Positions 35,669-44,457 of a DNA stretch of 64,000 nucleotides are shown piece by piece. A model generated the notes under the pieces. That model searched no databases. It worked only from the letters and a program-made list of their open reading frames with translations, and was not told the DNA's origin. Position 1 is the stretch's first letter, and every line of letters begins with the position of its first letter. Source of the DNA: JAVKDP01 sp040222185 (GTDB taxonomy: Bacteria; Bacteroidota; Rhodothermia; Balneolales; Balneolaceae); the NCBI GenBank assembly GCA_040222185.1, contig JAVKDP010000086.1:1-64000 (forward strand), read 5' to 3'. Position numbers and translations under genes: made by a program.

Positions 35669-35769
35669 TTAAAACGGAGATATAATCAATTTGAAAGGTC
35701 TCGTTTTCCTCAGCCTGGTGCGGAAGTACAAGCGAGCTCATCATCGCAAGTGGAGAGAGGTAAAATGCT
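35669..35769 (-). pseudogene. 5' fragment of a duplicated rhodanese-like gene
   Basis: Matches 31670-31770 (shared blocks include AGGTCTCGTTTTCCTCAG and CATCATCGC). The source segments 2 and 3 are 1.65 kb apart, but here they abut, so an internal deletion has occurred. No functional reading frame remains. The stretch from 35770 to 35905 is AT-rich and featureless. Confidence 0.72.
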
Positions 35770-35905
35770 GGCTGGGAGAATAGAGCTCAAGCAATAAAAT
35801 CTTTTATTGCTGAAATATTAGCTCTAAGTATAAGTATAAATGATAGTCAGAAATTACTAATATATTACAATAGCATTTATAGCTAAATAATTGTTTATTA
35901 GCTAT

Positions 35906-36637
35906 ATGAATAATAAAATAGAAAAGTCGATTTATTCACTATTCGTTTCTCAACTATACGATGATGTAGTTTTTAAATTCAAAAGAAACGTACTTAAAAA
36001 GCAGATGAACATTCCCTGGATGAGATACAGAGAGATAGAATTGATAAAGGACCTCATTCTTAATTTAAAGCCAAAAGCATCCCTGGAATGGGGGGCAGGT
36101 TCAGGGACTGAGTTTTTCACAAATTACATATCTGAAGATTGTAAATGGATTTCAGTGGAACATAACCAAGAGTGGGCAGAGTCGGTTTCGGAGCGAAATA
36201 AAAAGCCAAATGTATCAATCGTGTTCAAAGGCCCAAATCATGAACCAACACCTGGTATCTATTATGGCCTGGTAGACTATAGAATAAATGATGGAACCTA
36301 TGAAGACTTCAAAGATTATATTGAATACCCATCAGAACATGCTCCTTATGATTTGATTTTGATAGATGGTAGAGCCAGAACTCAATGTTTAACAAAATCA
36401 GTAGATTTATTAAGCAAAAAAGGAATAGTAATCCTTCATGATGCAAACAGGGTGCAGTATCACGAAGGGTTTAAACATTATCAACAAGGTGTTTTATTTA
36501 CTGATCAAAGAGAATCTTCAGGTGGTATATGGATCGGAACAAATAGCGAAACACCTTTATCAGAGGTTCTGGATGTCGATACTTATTTAAGACTTTGGAA
36601 TTTATATTTCAACTTTGGGAAGCTTATAAAAGTTTAG
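35906..36637 (+). CDS. Class I SAM-dependent methyltransferase-like protein
   Basis: This 243-residue protein has a Rossmann-like core: SLEWGAGSGTEFFTNYIS (motif I with the glycines), WISVEHNQEWAESV (acidic motif II position) and YDLILIDGRARTQCLTKSVDLLSKKGIVILHDANR. The LIDGRAR...HDANR pattern is like methyltransferases acting on sugars or lipids, but no substrate can be named. The ATG at 35906 is preferred over the in-frame TTG at 35891. AT-rich and next to the duplication scar, so it may be part of a remodelled locus. Confidence 0.72.
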   Translation: MNNKIEKSIYSLFVSQLYDDVVFKFKRNVLKKQMNIPWMRYREIELIKDLILNLKPKASLEWGAGSGTEFFTNYISEDCKWISVEHNQEWAESVSERNKKPNVSIVFKGPNHEPTPGIYYGLVDYRINDGTYEDFKDYIEYPSEHAPYDLILIDGRARTQCLTKSVDLLSKKGIVILHDANRVQYHEGFKHYQQGVLFTDQRESSGGIWIGTNSETPLSEVLDVDTYLRLWNLYFNFGKLIKV

Positions 36638-36789
36638 TTAGCACTAAAATTTATAAAGGCTATTTTTGAGGACAAGAATAGAGTACGGAACTCACTGGAA
36701 GCCTGAAAGTTTTTGATGTCTATCTAAACTCAAACGGACAACTTCGGTTTTAATGGGAAGTACGAATTGAAGCAGGCGAACAAAAAGTG

Positions 36790-37638
36790 TTAAAAGAATC
36801 TTCTTAAAATACTCTCGGCCTGGCTAACATAACTGCCGCCAAAGAGGTTGGCATGAACTAGAACCGGGTAGAGGTTGCAAAGCTTGAAACGTTCGTCAGC
36901 TCCCTTCTCAAGAGGATATTCCTCATTGTAACCGTTATAGAAGTCTGGTTCAAAACCTGCAAAAAGTTTGGTCATTGCTATATCCATTTCCCTATGTCCA
37001 AAGTATACCGCCGGATCATATATGCTCACCTTGCCATTTGTAGTAAACATGAAATTGCCACCCCATAAGTCGCCGTGGAGCAGAGCCGGAGCTTCATCAG
37101 GAAAAACCACATAGGTGTAGTTCATGACCCTGTCAAAAATTGAGATTAAAGTAGGATCGAGTTTCCCGGAATCAACAGCCATCTTTACCTGAGGCTCAAG
37201 CCGTTCTCGCATAAAAAATTCCAACCAATCGGGGTGGTATCTATTGGATTGAGGCAGACGCCCGATGAAATTAGACTCACTCAGCCCGAATAGCTCATTC
37301 GATTTCCTGTGTAGTTTCGCCAACTGAACACCAAAATTAAAAGAAGAACCACTATTACTCTCTTCCATAAACTCCAGGAGTAAAAAATCAGCCCCAAAAA
37401 GGATGACATCTGGAATGAGAAGATCTGTGTCAGCCGACCTGAGCAGCTCCAATCCATGAGCTTCAGTCCTGAACATATTTTCAGGAGCTGAATTGTTCCA
37501 TTTAAGAAAGAATGGTTCTCCTGAATCCAGGGTAATCTTGGCAGCACTATTTATATCTCCTCCATGAAGAAGATTAATAGTTACTATTCGAGACTCTAAC
37601 CGGGATTCGATCTCAGCTTTCAGGGATTCAGGAACCAT
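36790..37638 (-). CDS. Fructosamine kinase family protein
   Basis: This 282-residue protein-kinase-like fold enzyme belongs to the fructosamine/ketosamine-3-kinase family, which phosphorylates glycated amines so that they break down. It shows LLHGDLWGGNFMFTTNGKVSIYDPAVYFGHREMDIAMTKLF (catalytic Asp in HGDLWGGN, metal site in IYDP) and the ATP-lysine segment EPFFLKWNNS. Length matches bacterial members (about 290). The stop of fabF is 11 bp upstream, so it is likely co-transcribed with fabF. Confidence 0.92.
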   Translation of the reverse strand: MVPESLKAEIESRLESRIVTINLLHGGDINSAAKITLDSGEPFFLKWNNSAPENMFRTEAHGLELLRSADTDLLIPDVILFGADFLLLEFMEESNSGSSFNFGVQLAKLHRKSNELFGLSESNFIGRLPQSNRYHPDWLEFFMRERLEPQVKMAVDSGKLDPTLISIFDRVMNYTYVVFPDEAPALLHGDLWGGNFMFTTNGKVSIYDPAVYFGHREMDIAMTKLFAGFEPDFYNGYNEEYPLEKGADERFKLCNLYPVLVHANLFGGSYVSQAESILRRFF

Positions 37639-37649
37639 CTACATCACAG

Positions 37650-38891
37650 CTACTTAACTTTACCGAATACAAGAATGGCGTTATGGCCACCAAAACCAAA
37701 AGTATTACTCATTGCATAATTCACTTCAGCTTCAACCGGGGTGCCGGTTACTATATCAAGCCCTTCAGTTTCATCTGCGAGGTCGGTAACGTTTATAGTA
37801 GGAGGAATAATCCCGGTTTCAATAGCTTTGATGCTCGCAATAGCTTCAACAGCTCCAGCGGCTCCCAACAAGTGTCCGGTCATCGATTTTGTAGAACTTA
37901 CTTTAAGAGAAGCAGGATTATCTCCGATTACAGCCTTAATCGCTTTTAACTCACTTATATCACCAACAGGAGTAGAAGTAGCATGAGCATTTATATACCC
38001 GATATCAGAAATTGAGAGCTCGGCTTCTTCCAGTGCGAGGTTCATTGCTGTTTTGGCGCCAAGGCCTTCCGGGTGTGTGGCAGATAAGTGATATGCATCA
38101 GCAGTACTTGCCGCGCCGAGAACTTCTACTAAAATATTTGCACCTCTTTTCACTGCATGGTCATAATCCTCAAGGATGAGTGCTCCTGAACCTTCACCCA
38201 TTACAAAACCATCTCTTGCTTTATCAAAAGGACGTGAGGCGCTTTGCGGATCATCGTTTAAAGTGGACAGTGCTTTCATGGTAGAAAATCCACCCATAGC
38301 AGCTTGTGTGATAGATGCCTCTGAACCACCAGTAACAATTACATCAGCTTTTCCTAAGCGGATATAATTAAAAGCATCCATTATAGCAGAGTTTGAAGTT
38401 GCACAAGCGGAGATTACAGTATGATTAATTCCCATTAGCCCATGGCGGATAGAAATAATACCTGAAGCCATATTTGGAATGGTCTTTACAATGAAATAGG
38501 GATTAAACCTTGGGGTTCCGCTTCCACGAGCATAGTCAATTACTTCCTTCTCAAAAGAATCGAAGCCCCCAACGCCCGTTCCCCAGATCACTCCTACTCT
38601 TGTGCGGTCCATGCTATCAAAATCCAGCCCAGCATCATCAATAGCCTGCTGAGTAGAGCAGAGGGCATAAATTACATAAGGATCATTTTTTCTTACCTGT
38701 CCACGATCCAGGTAATTTAGCGGATCAAAATCCTGGAGTTCACAGGCAAATTTTGTCTTAAAGAAAGTAGTATCAAATTTAGTAATTGGTACAGCTCCGC
38801 TTTTTCCGGCAAGCAGTGAGTTCCAATAGTCTTCTGTTGAATTTCCGATTGGGGTAACCGCTCCGGTTCCCGTGATTACGACTCTTTTCAT
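37650..38891 (-). CDS. fabF: Beta-ketoacyl-ACP synthase II
   Basis: A 413-residue thiolase-fold enzyme that extends acyl-ACP with malonyl-ACP in fatty acid synthesis. The catalytic Cys163 is in VISACATSNSAI. The two histidines are in INAHATSTPVGD (about 303) and MTGHLLGAAGAVE (about 340), with the gate region NTFGFGGHNA near the end. No acpP or fabG is adjacent, as would be usual for the housekeeping copy. Instead it follows a TetR gene, with a TetR-like operator palindrome 5 bp from its start codon, so its expression is probably controlled by that regulator. Confidence 0.94.
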   Translation of the reverse strand: MKRVVITGTGAVTPIGNSTEDYWNSLLAGKSGAVPITKFDTTFFKTKFACELQDFDPLNYLDRGQVRKNDPYVIYALCSTQQAIDDAGLDFDSMDRTRVGVIWGTGVGGFDSFEKEVIDYARGSGTPRFNPYFIVKTIPNMASGIISIRHGLMGINHTVISACATSNSAIMDAFNYIRLGKADVIVTGGSEASITQAAMGGFSTMKALSTLNDDPQSASRPFDKARDGFVMGEGSGALILEDYDHAVKRGANILVEVLGAASTADAYHLSATHPEGLGAKTAMNLALEEAELSISDIGYINAHATSTPVGDISELKAIKAVIGDNPASLKVSSTKSMTGHLLGAAGAVEAIASIKAIETGIIPPTINVTDLADETEGLDIVTGTPVEAEVNYAMSNTFGFGGHNAILVFGKVK

Positions 38892-38895
38892 GAAA

Positions 38896-38911
38896 TACTT
38901 ATTAGTAAGTA
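38896..38911. promoter_or_regulatory. Candidate TetR operator 1 (before fabF)
   Basis: Palindrome TACTTATTAGTAAGTA (6-bp arms) between the TetR gene and fabF. It is the same motif as the two sites upstream of the TetR gene. Confidence 0.65.
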
Positions 38912-38917
38912 AGTTTT

Positions 38918-39472
38918 TTACTTTGTTATTTGTTCAATTATTGAATTTTTCAACCCAGAGAAATCTTCATTTCCTGTAATCCGCGCCAGTTGTGCTCCCG
39001 CGAACATGTTAGTCAAAATTTTTACAGCTTCTATTTTTGGAGAACCCGAAAAGGTAAGGAGATTTTTTTCTTTTCCATTACTTAATGTCTCTGAAATCCA
39101 GGATATAACACCCCCGGTAAATTCTCTTACTTCTTCCTGGATATGTTGCTCCATAGAATTCCAATCTGTAGCAAAAGCTCCTATAATGCACACTTTTCCT
39201 GATAATTGAATAGAGGTGTAATAGTTTAGAAACATCTTTATCTGAACCAATTCACTCTTAGCGGAGCATTTTTTTACGAATCGATCAAAGCTTTCGGTGT
39301 GCCATCTCACAACGCCTGATGCCAAATCTGGTTTAGTAGGGAAGTGATAATGAATAGCGGCGTTCTTAACATTCAATGCCTTTGCAATATCAGAGTAACT
39401 AAAGGCATTGTAGCCTTTCTTTCTGATTAGCTCATCGCCGAGCTGGATTATAACTTCCCTGGTAGAGGACAT
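38918..39472 (-). CDS. TetR/AcrR family regulator
   Basis: A 184-residue one-component repressor. The N-terminal helix-turn-helix is IIQLGDELIRKKGYNAFSYSDIAKALNVKNAAIHYHFPTKPDLA (residues 8-51), typical of the family. The C-terminal ligand domain resembles YcdC/NemR-type members, without a readable ligand. It lies between two operator palindromes at its own promoter and one at fabF, so autoregulation and fabF control are likely; a fatty-acid-related ligand would fit but is inference. Confidence 0.9.
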   Translation of the reverse strand: MSSTREVIIQLGDELIRKKGYNAFSYSDIAKALNVKNAAIHYHFPTKPDLASGVVRWHTESFDRFVKKCSAKSELVQIKMFLNYYTSIQLSGKVCIIGAFATDWNSMEQHIQEEVREFTGGVISWISETLSNGKEKNLLTFSGSPKIEAVKILTNMFAGAQLARITGNEDFSGLKNSIIEQITK

Positions 39473-39478
39473 TGTGTT

Positions 39479-39494
39479 TACTTATTAGTAGGTA
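39479..39494. promoter_or_regulatory. Candidate TetR operator 2
   Basis: TACTTATTAGTAGGTA, one mismatch from the perfect palindrome before fabF, placed 7 bp upstream of the TetR start codon. Confidence 0.6.
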
Positions 39495-39533
39495 AGCTGG
39501 ATGTTGTGCCTTACTTTTTGGCCGCAGAGAAAA

Positions 39534-39553
39534 TACTTATTAATTAGTAAGTA
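39534..39553. promoter_or_regulatory. Candidate TetR operator 3
   Basis: TACTTATTAATTAGTAAGTA, same half-sites with four extra central bases, 62 bp upstream of the TetR start. It lies 11 bp past the stop of the LMW phosphatase gene. Confidence 0.6.
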
Positions 39554-39563
39554 AACAAGATTT

Positions 39564-40076
39564 CTATTTTTCTATTTTAGCTTTAAGCTCGTCCAGGAGT
39601 TGCTCACAACTTCGGTCTAAAATCTGAAACACATTTTCGAAACCCTGCATACCACCATAGTAAGGGTCAGGAACTTCATTATCTCCAGGATTAGGATCGA
39701 ATGAACGCATAAGCTTCAATTTTTCTGTAAACCTGCCTTTTCTGTCTAATTGCTGAAGGTTGGTATAGTTCGAGGAATCCATCGCAAGAACAAGATCAAA
39801 CTCCTCAAAATCAGCATATTCAAATCTTCTGGCTCGTGATGGTAAATATACACCATGCCCATTTGCAGTAGATTGGCTTTTACTATTTGCACCTTCACCT
39901 ACATGATAAGCAGCAGTTCCGGCAGAATCGATATAAAAGAATAGCTCAAGACCAGCTTCTTTTACTTTATGGATGAATATTCCCTCAGCTGTAGGACTAC
40001 GGCATATATTGCCAAGACACACAAAGCATAGTTTATAAGGGTCGTCTTTTGTTATAGGTCTGAGATAGCTGCTCAT
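39564..40076 (-). CDS. Low-molecular-weight protein tyrosine phosphatase
   Basis: A 170-residue cytoplasmic phosphatase with the P-loop C20-LGNIC-R26 followed by SPTAEGIF, and the general-acid Asp in EVPDPYYGG. Length and layout (about 150-165 residues in relatives) are normal with a short N-terminal extension. In bacteria these enzymes dephosphorylate tyrosine on polysaccharide kinases or arginine on proteins; no such partner is nearby. Confidence 0.93.
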   Translation of the reverse strand: MSSYLRPITKDDPYKLCFVCLGNICRSPTAEGIFIHKVKEAGLELFFYIDSAGTAAYHVGEGANSKSQSTANGHGVYLPSRARRFEYADFEEFDLVLAMDSSNYTNLQQLDRKGRFTEKLKLMRSFDPNPGDNEVPDPYYGGMQGFENVFQILDRSCEQLLDELKAKIEK

Positions 40077-40238
40077 AGGTTTAGATTAGGTGAAAAGAAT
40101 TTAAGCAGAATTACTGCATAAGGCTTAATAATGGATGATAAATCGGTAAAAGTTTTTTTTAAAGCTAACTAAACAAATGTTTTCTCAAAGAATGCTTATA
40201 TTTCTGGCTTAAAATGATTTTCTGGATTAATAGTTTTT

Positions 40239-43200
40239 ATGCCGAAAAAGTTCGAAGAAATAAAACAACTCAATTACCCTCAGGCCGAGATTGAGGTTCT
40301 TAATTGGTGGAATGACAAAAGTATCTTCAACAAAAGTCTTGTAAGTAGGGAGGATGGAATCCCTTTTACTTTTTTTGAAGGACCGCCTACCGCAAACGGA
40401 AAGCCTGGTATTCACCACGTTATGGGGCGAACGGTTAAAGATCTTTTTTGCAGGTATAAAACTCTAAAAGGTTTCAGGGTTGAACGGAAAGCTGGTTGGG
40501 ATACTCATGGTCTACCGGTTGAAATTGAAGTTGAGAAAGCTCTTGGTTTAGAAGGTAGATCCCAGGTCGAAGAATATGGCATTGCTGAATATAATGCCGA
40601 ATGTAGATCAAGTGTTCTGAAGTATAAAGATCTTTGGGACGAGTTAACGAGCAGAATGGGCTACTGGGTTGACCAGGAAAATCCATACATCACCTTCAAG
40701 AACGAATATATTGAATCTGTTTGGTGGGCTCTGAATAAACTATATGAAAAGGATTTCCTTTACAAAGGCTACAAAATTCAATGGTATTCTCCTGGTAGTG
40801 GAACTGTACTTTCTTCTCATGAAGTAAGTCTTGGATATAAAGAGACCCAGGATCCATCAGTTTATGTGAAGTTTAAAGTTCCGGGAGAAGACGATACCTA
40901 TTTTCTCGCCTGGACAACCACTCCCTGGACTACAATTTCCAATATGGCCCTGACCATCAATCCCAGGTTAGAGTATGTGAAAGTAGCGCATCATGGAGAA
41001 AATTATATAGTAGCCAAAGCGTGTGTTGAAAGAGTATTTGGTGAAGAGGTGATTCAATTAGAAGAATACCTTGGAACCCAGCTACTAGGTAGAATTTACG
41101 AGCCAATTTTTGACTATGCCCTGAAGGAGCATGATGCATCAACTGCATGGAGAGTGATTGCCGCTGATTATGTTACCACAGAAGATGGAACAGGGGTAGT
41201 TCATACTGCACCGGCGTATGGCGCGGACGATTTTGAGTCTTGCCAAAAAGCAGGTATCCCGATGTTCAACCCAATTGACAGGGAAGGAAAATTTACAGAC
41301 CAGGTTCCTGAATTTGCAGGAGAGTGGTTTAAAGAAGCAGATAAAGGAATTGCTCGGGCTATCAAAGAAAAGGGTTTGATGTTCCGTCATGAGACCTGTA
41401 TTCACAACTATCCTTTTGACTGGAGAAAAGGTACTCCTTTGATGAGTTACCCGGTTGAATCCTGGTTTATCCGAACTACTGCAGTTAAGAAGCGAATGGT
41501 GGATTTGAATAAAACCATCAACTGGAAACCAGAGCGTACAGGTTCAGGCCGTTTTGGAACCTGGCTGGAAAATAATGTGGATTGGGCTATTTCCCGTCAA
41601 CGTTATTGGGGAACCCCGATTCCGATCTGGCAAAGCGACACCGACCCTGAATACATTGAATGTATCGGAAGCATGAGAGAGCTTAGGGAAAAGGCAGGTA
41701 TCCCGGACGACCAGGAGCTTGATTTACACCGCCCTTATATTGATGAAATTACATGGGAAGCCCCAGACGGCGGGACCATGAGAAGGATTCCGGATTTGCT
41801 GGATGTTTGGTTTGATTCTGGCTCTATGCCTTTTGCCCAATGGCACTATCCATTCGATAACGATCATGAATTTAGTTACAATTTCCCTGCAGACTTTATC
41901 GCTGAAGGTGTAGATCAAACACGTGGATGGTTTTATACGCTTCATGCACTTGGTACGATGCTGTTTGACCAGGTAGCTTTCAAAAATGTAGTTTCAAATG
42001 GCTTGGTTCTCGATGAAAAAGGCGAGAAGATGAGCAAGTCAAAAGGAAATACAGTTGATCCTATCCAGGTGATTGGCGAATACGGTGCAGATACGGTCCG
42101 CTGGTACATGATGAGTAATTCTGCTCCCTGGGAGAACCTGAAATTCAGTATTGATGGGCTCAAAGAAGTACAGCGCAAGTTCTTCAATACACTGGTGAAT
42201 ACGTATTCTTTCTTTGCGATGTACGCAAATATTGATGGCTTTAACTATTCCGGTGCTCAAATCCCGGTAACAGAAAGACCTGAGATTGATCAGTGGGTAA
42301 TTTCACGATTGAACACGACCATTAAGTTGGTTGAAGAGCATTTTGAAGCTTATGAGCCAACAAAGGCAGCTCGTGAAATGGAAGGTTTTGTTGAGGAATT
42401 AAGTAATTGGTACGTTCGTAGAAACAGGCGCCGTTTCTGGAAAGCAGGTACAACTATTGATAAGACTGCTGCTTACCAAACATTATATGAGTGCTTGAGA
42501 AGTATAAGTCAGTTGATTAGCCCGATAGCTCCATTTATGGGTGAGTGGTTGTATCAAAGATTGAATGAAGTTTCAAAATTGGATGAAGAATCCGTTCATT
42601 TATCATTCTTTCCTACAGTAGAAGAAACTGCAATTTTCAAGAATCTTGAGCACAAGATGGATATGGCGAGGTTAATCTCAACCATCGTGCTTCGTATCCG
42701 GAATCAGATCGAGGTTAATGTACGCCAACCACTATCCAGGATTATACTTCCTATTAAAGATGAAAGTGAGCGACAGGCAATTCAATCGGTTCGGGATATA
42801 ATATTAGAGGAAGTAAACGTTAAGGACATCCAGTTTGTAGATGATGACTCGGGAATCGTTCATAAAAGTGCAAAAGCTAACTTCCCGGTATTAGGAAAAA
42901 AGCTGGGCGGAAAGATGAAATCAGTAGCTGCAAAAATTAATGGACTTGATACCGAATCAATTACTAACTTCGAGCAGGAAGGATTCATTGATATCCAGCT
43001 AGAAGATGAAGTTATTCGTTTAGATAGTGAAGGCCTGGAAATAATAAGAACAGGTCTTGAAGGCTGGCAGGTGGAAACAGAACGCGGTTTAAGTGTTGCT
43101 GTAGATACTGAAATGAATAAGGAATTAATTGACGAAGGTCTGGCTCGGGAATTTATTAACCGTGTGCAGAGTATGAGAAAAGAAGCTGACTTTGAGGTTA

Positions 43201-43397
43201 TTGATCGTATTTCAATAGGTCTTACAGGCTCAGAAGAAATTAAGGAAGCAGTAGTTTCCATGAATAAATATATAAAACAGGAAACCCTTGCTGAAGAAAT
43301 TCAACTTGTTGAATTAGAAGTTTCGGATTTTGTTAAAACATGGGAAATTGGTGATGGAGAATGCACCATTTCTATACGAAGAAATATTAATCCCTAA
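40239..43397 (+). CDS. ileS: Isoleucyl-tRNA synthetase
   Basis: This 1052-residue class I synthetase has HIGH motif GIHHVMGR in FEGPPTANGKPGIHHVMGRTVKDLF, KMSKS in LDEKGEKMSKSKGN (about residue 597), the editing domain with LAWTTTPWTTISNMAL and GTGVVHTAPAYGADDF, and WFDSGSMPFAQWHYP. The size and C-terminal domain match the long IleS form. It charges tRNA-Ile and removes misactivated valine. Starts the ileS-dksA-lspA cluster. Confidence 0.96.
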   Translation: MPKKFEEIKQLNYPQAEIEVLNWWNDKSIFNKSLVSREDGIPFTFFEGPPTANGKPGIHHVMGRTVKDLFCRYKTLKGFRVERKAGWDTHGLPVEIEVEKALGLEGRSQVEEYGIAEYNAECRSSVLKYKDLWDELTSRMGYWVDQENPYITFKNEYIESVWWALNKLYEKDFLYKGYKIQWYSPGSGTVLSSHEVSLGYKETQDPSVYVKFKVPGEDDTYFLAWTTTPWTTISNMALTINPRLEYVKVAHHGENYIVAKACVERVFGEEVIQLEEYLGTQLLGRIYEPIFDYALKEHDASTAWRVIAADYVTTEDGTGVVHTAPAYGADDFESCQKAGIPMFNPIDREGKFTDQVPEFAGEWFKEADKGIARAIKEKGLMFRHETCIHNYPFDWRKGTPLMSYPVESWFIRTTAVKKRMVDLNKTINWKPERTGSGRFGTWLENNVDWAISRQRYWGTPIPIWQSDTDPEYIECIGSMRELREKAGIPDDQELDLHRPYIDEITWEAPDGGTMRRIPDLLDVWFDSGSMPFAQWHYPFDNDHEFSYNFPADFIAEGVDQTRGWFYTLHALGTMLFDQVAFKNVVSNGLVLDEKGEKMSKSKGNTVDPIQVIGEYGADTVRWYMMSNSAPWENLKFSIDGLKEVQRKFFNTLVNTYSFFAMYANIDGFNYSGAQIPVTERPEIDQWVISRLNTTIKLVEEHFEAYEPTKAAREMEGFVEELSNWYVRRNRRRFWKAGTTIDKTAAYQTLYECLRSISQLISPIAPFMGEWLYQRLNEVSKLDEESVHLSFFPTVEETAIFKNLEHKMDMARLISTIVLRIRNQIEVNVRQPLSRIILPIKDESERQAIQSVRDIILEEVNVKDIQFVDDDSGIVHKSAKANFPVLGKKLGGKMKSVAAKINGLDTESITNFEQEGFIDIQLEDEVIRLDSEGLEIIRTGLEGWQVETERGLSVAVDTEMNKELIDEGLAREFINRVQSMRKEADFEVIDRISIGLTGSEEIKEAVVSMNKYIKQETLAEEIQLVELEVSDFVKTWEIGDGECTISIRRNINP

Positions 43398-43408
43398 AGA
43401 AGAAAAAG

Positions 43409-43804
43409 ATGGCTGAAAAAACTGGGAAAGACGAAAGAGTATCTCCTTACAACGATAAGGAACTCGAGTATTTCAGAGAAATTATTTTAAAAAAGCGTAC
43501 TGCTGCGGAAGAGGAATTGGAAACCCTTCAACGTACTCTTCGTGAGAGCATGGAAAATTCATCAGATGAGTCGGCGTATTCATTTCATATGGCAGATGCA
43601 GGCACGGATGCTCAGGAACGTGAAAAAACATACGTTCTATTCAACAGAACCAAAAAGTTCGTTAAGTACTTAGACAATGCCATTAGCCGCATTGACAACA
43701 AAACGTATGGAGTGTGCAAAGTTACAGGTAAGAAGATCTCAAAAGGGAGATTAGAAGCTGTTCCTCATACTCAGCTAAGTATTGACGCTAAACTTAAACG
43801 TTGA
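43409..43804 (+). CDS. DksA/TraR-like RNA polymerase regulator
   Basis: A 131-residue protein with an N-terminal coiled coil (LEYFREIILKKRTAAEEELETLQRTL), the conserved acidic tip region (SFHMADAGTDAQEREKTYVL) and a C-terminal zinc-finger-like segment. Of the four usual cysteines only one remains (TYGVCKVTGKKISKGRLEAVPHTQL), as in other Bacteroidota members, so zinc is probably not bound. DksA-like proteins act in the RNA polymerase secondary channel with ppGpp; rel is elsewhere in this window. 11 bp after ileS. Confidence 0.9.
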   Translation: MAEKTGKDERVSPYNDKELEYFREIILKKRTAAEEELETLQRTLRESMENSSDESAYSFHMADAGTDAQEREKTYVLFNRTKKFVKYLDNAISRIDNKTYGVCKVTGKKISKGRLEAVPHTQLSIDAKLKR

Positions 43805-43814
43805 TTCCAGCAAT

Positions 43815-44450
43815 TTGAGCTCTAAAAAATTACTAGCCCTTTTTACTCCTGCTGTCATAGTTGTAGCTATCGATCAGCTTACGAAATGGATCATTCGAAC
43901 CAGCCCTGAATATCACCGCCTTGATGTTATTGAAGGCTGGCTTGCATTCTACTATACCCAGAACTCCGGGATGGCTATGGGTATTGATATCCTTTCTACA
44001 CCTGTTGTGAGTTCAATTTCAATTGTCGCTACTATCGGTATCCTGGTTTACCTGTTATACACTATGGAAAAGGCGACCATTGGGTATCTTCTTTTTATGG
44101 GGCTGGTTCTTGGCGGAGCTTTAGGAAATATTACTGATCGCCTGATCATGGGATATATTGAAGGTTACGGAGGGTTATTAGACGGCCATGTAGTTGATTT
44201 TATCCATTTCAATCTTGAAATAAATGACTGGCCGGTATTCCCATACATTTTCAATGTAGCGGATATGGCTATTTCAGTTTCTATTATTTCGTTACTTGTT
44301 TTCGGAAAGAAGCTAATCCCTGTTGATGATGTAGAAGAAGAAACTGTATCAGAAGAAGCCGGGACTCAAACAGAAGCAGCAGACGCAGAAGTAGTGGGCA
44401 ATGAAGATGCCACAGAGCCAAGCGATCAGGACATAGAAAAGAGTCCTTAA
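43815..44450 (+). CDS. lspA: Lipoprotein signal peptidase II
   Basis: A 211-residue membrane aspartic protease that cuts prolipoproteins before the lipidated cysteine. It has four membrane helices. Conserved patterns are VVAIDQLTKWIIR, NSGMAMG, LGGALGNITDRLIMGY and the second catalytic Asp in IFNVADMAISV. A 50-residue acidic tail (EEETVSEEAGTQTEAADAEV...) is longer than usual. No ATG is available; the TTG at 43815 gives MSSKKLLALF just before the first helix and avoids the 23-bp overlap with dksA that the alternative TTG at 43782 would cause. Confidence 0.9.
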   Translation: MSSKKLLALFTPAVIVVAIDQLTKWIIRTSPEYHRLDVIEGWLAFYYTQNSGMAMGIDILSTPVVSSISIVATIGILVYLLYTMEKATIGYLLFMGLVLGGALGNITDRLIMGYIEGYGGLLDGHVVDFIHFNLEINDWPVFPYIFNVADMAISVSIISLLVFGKKLIPVDDVEEETVSEEAGTQTEAADAEVVGNEDATEPSDQDIEKSP

Positions 44451-44457
44451 GAATAAC

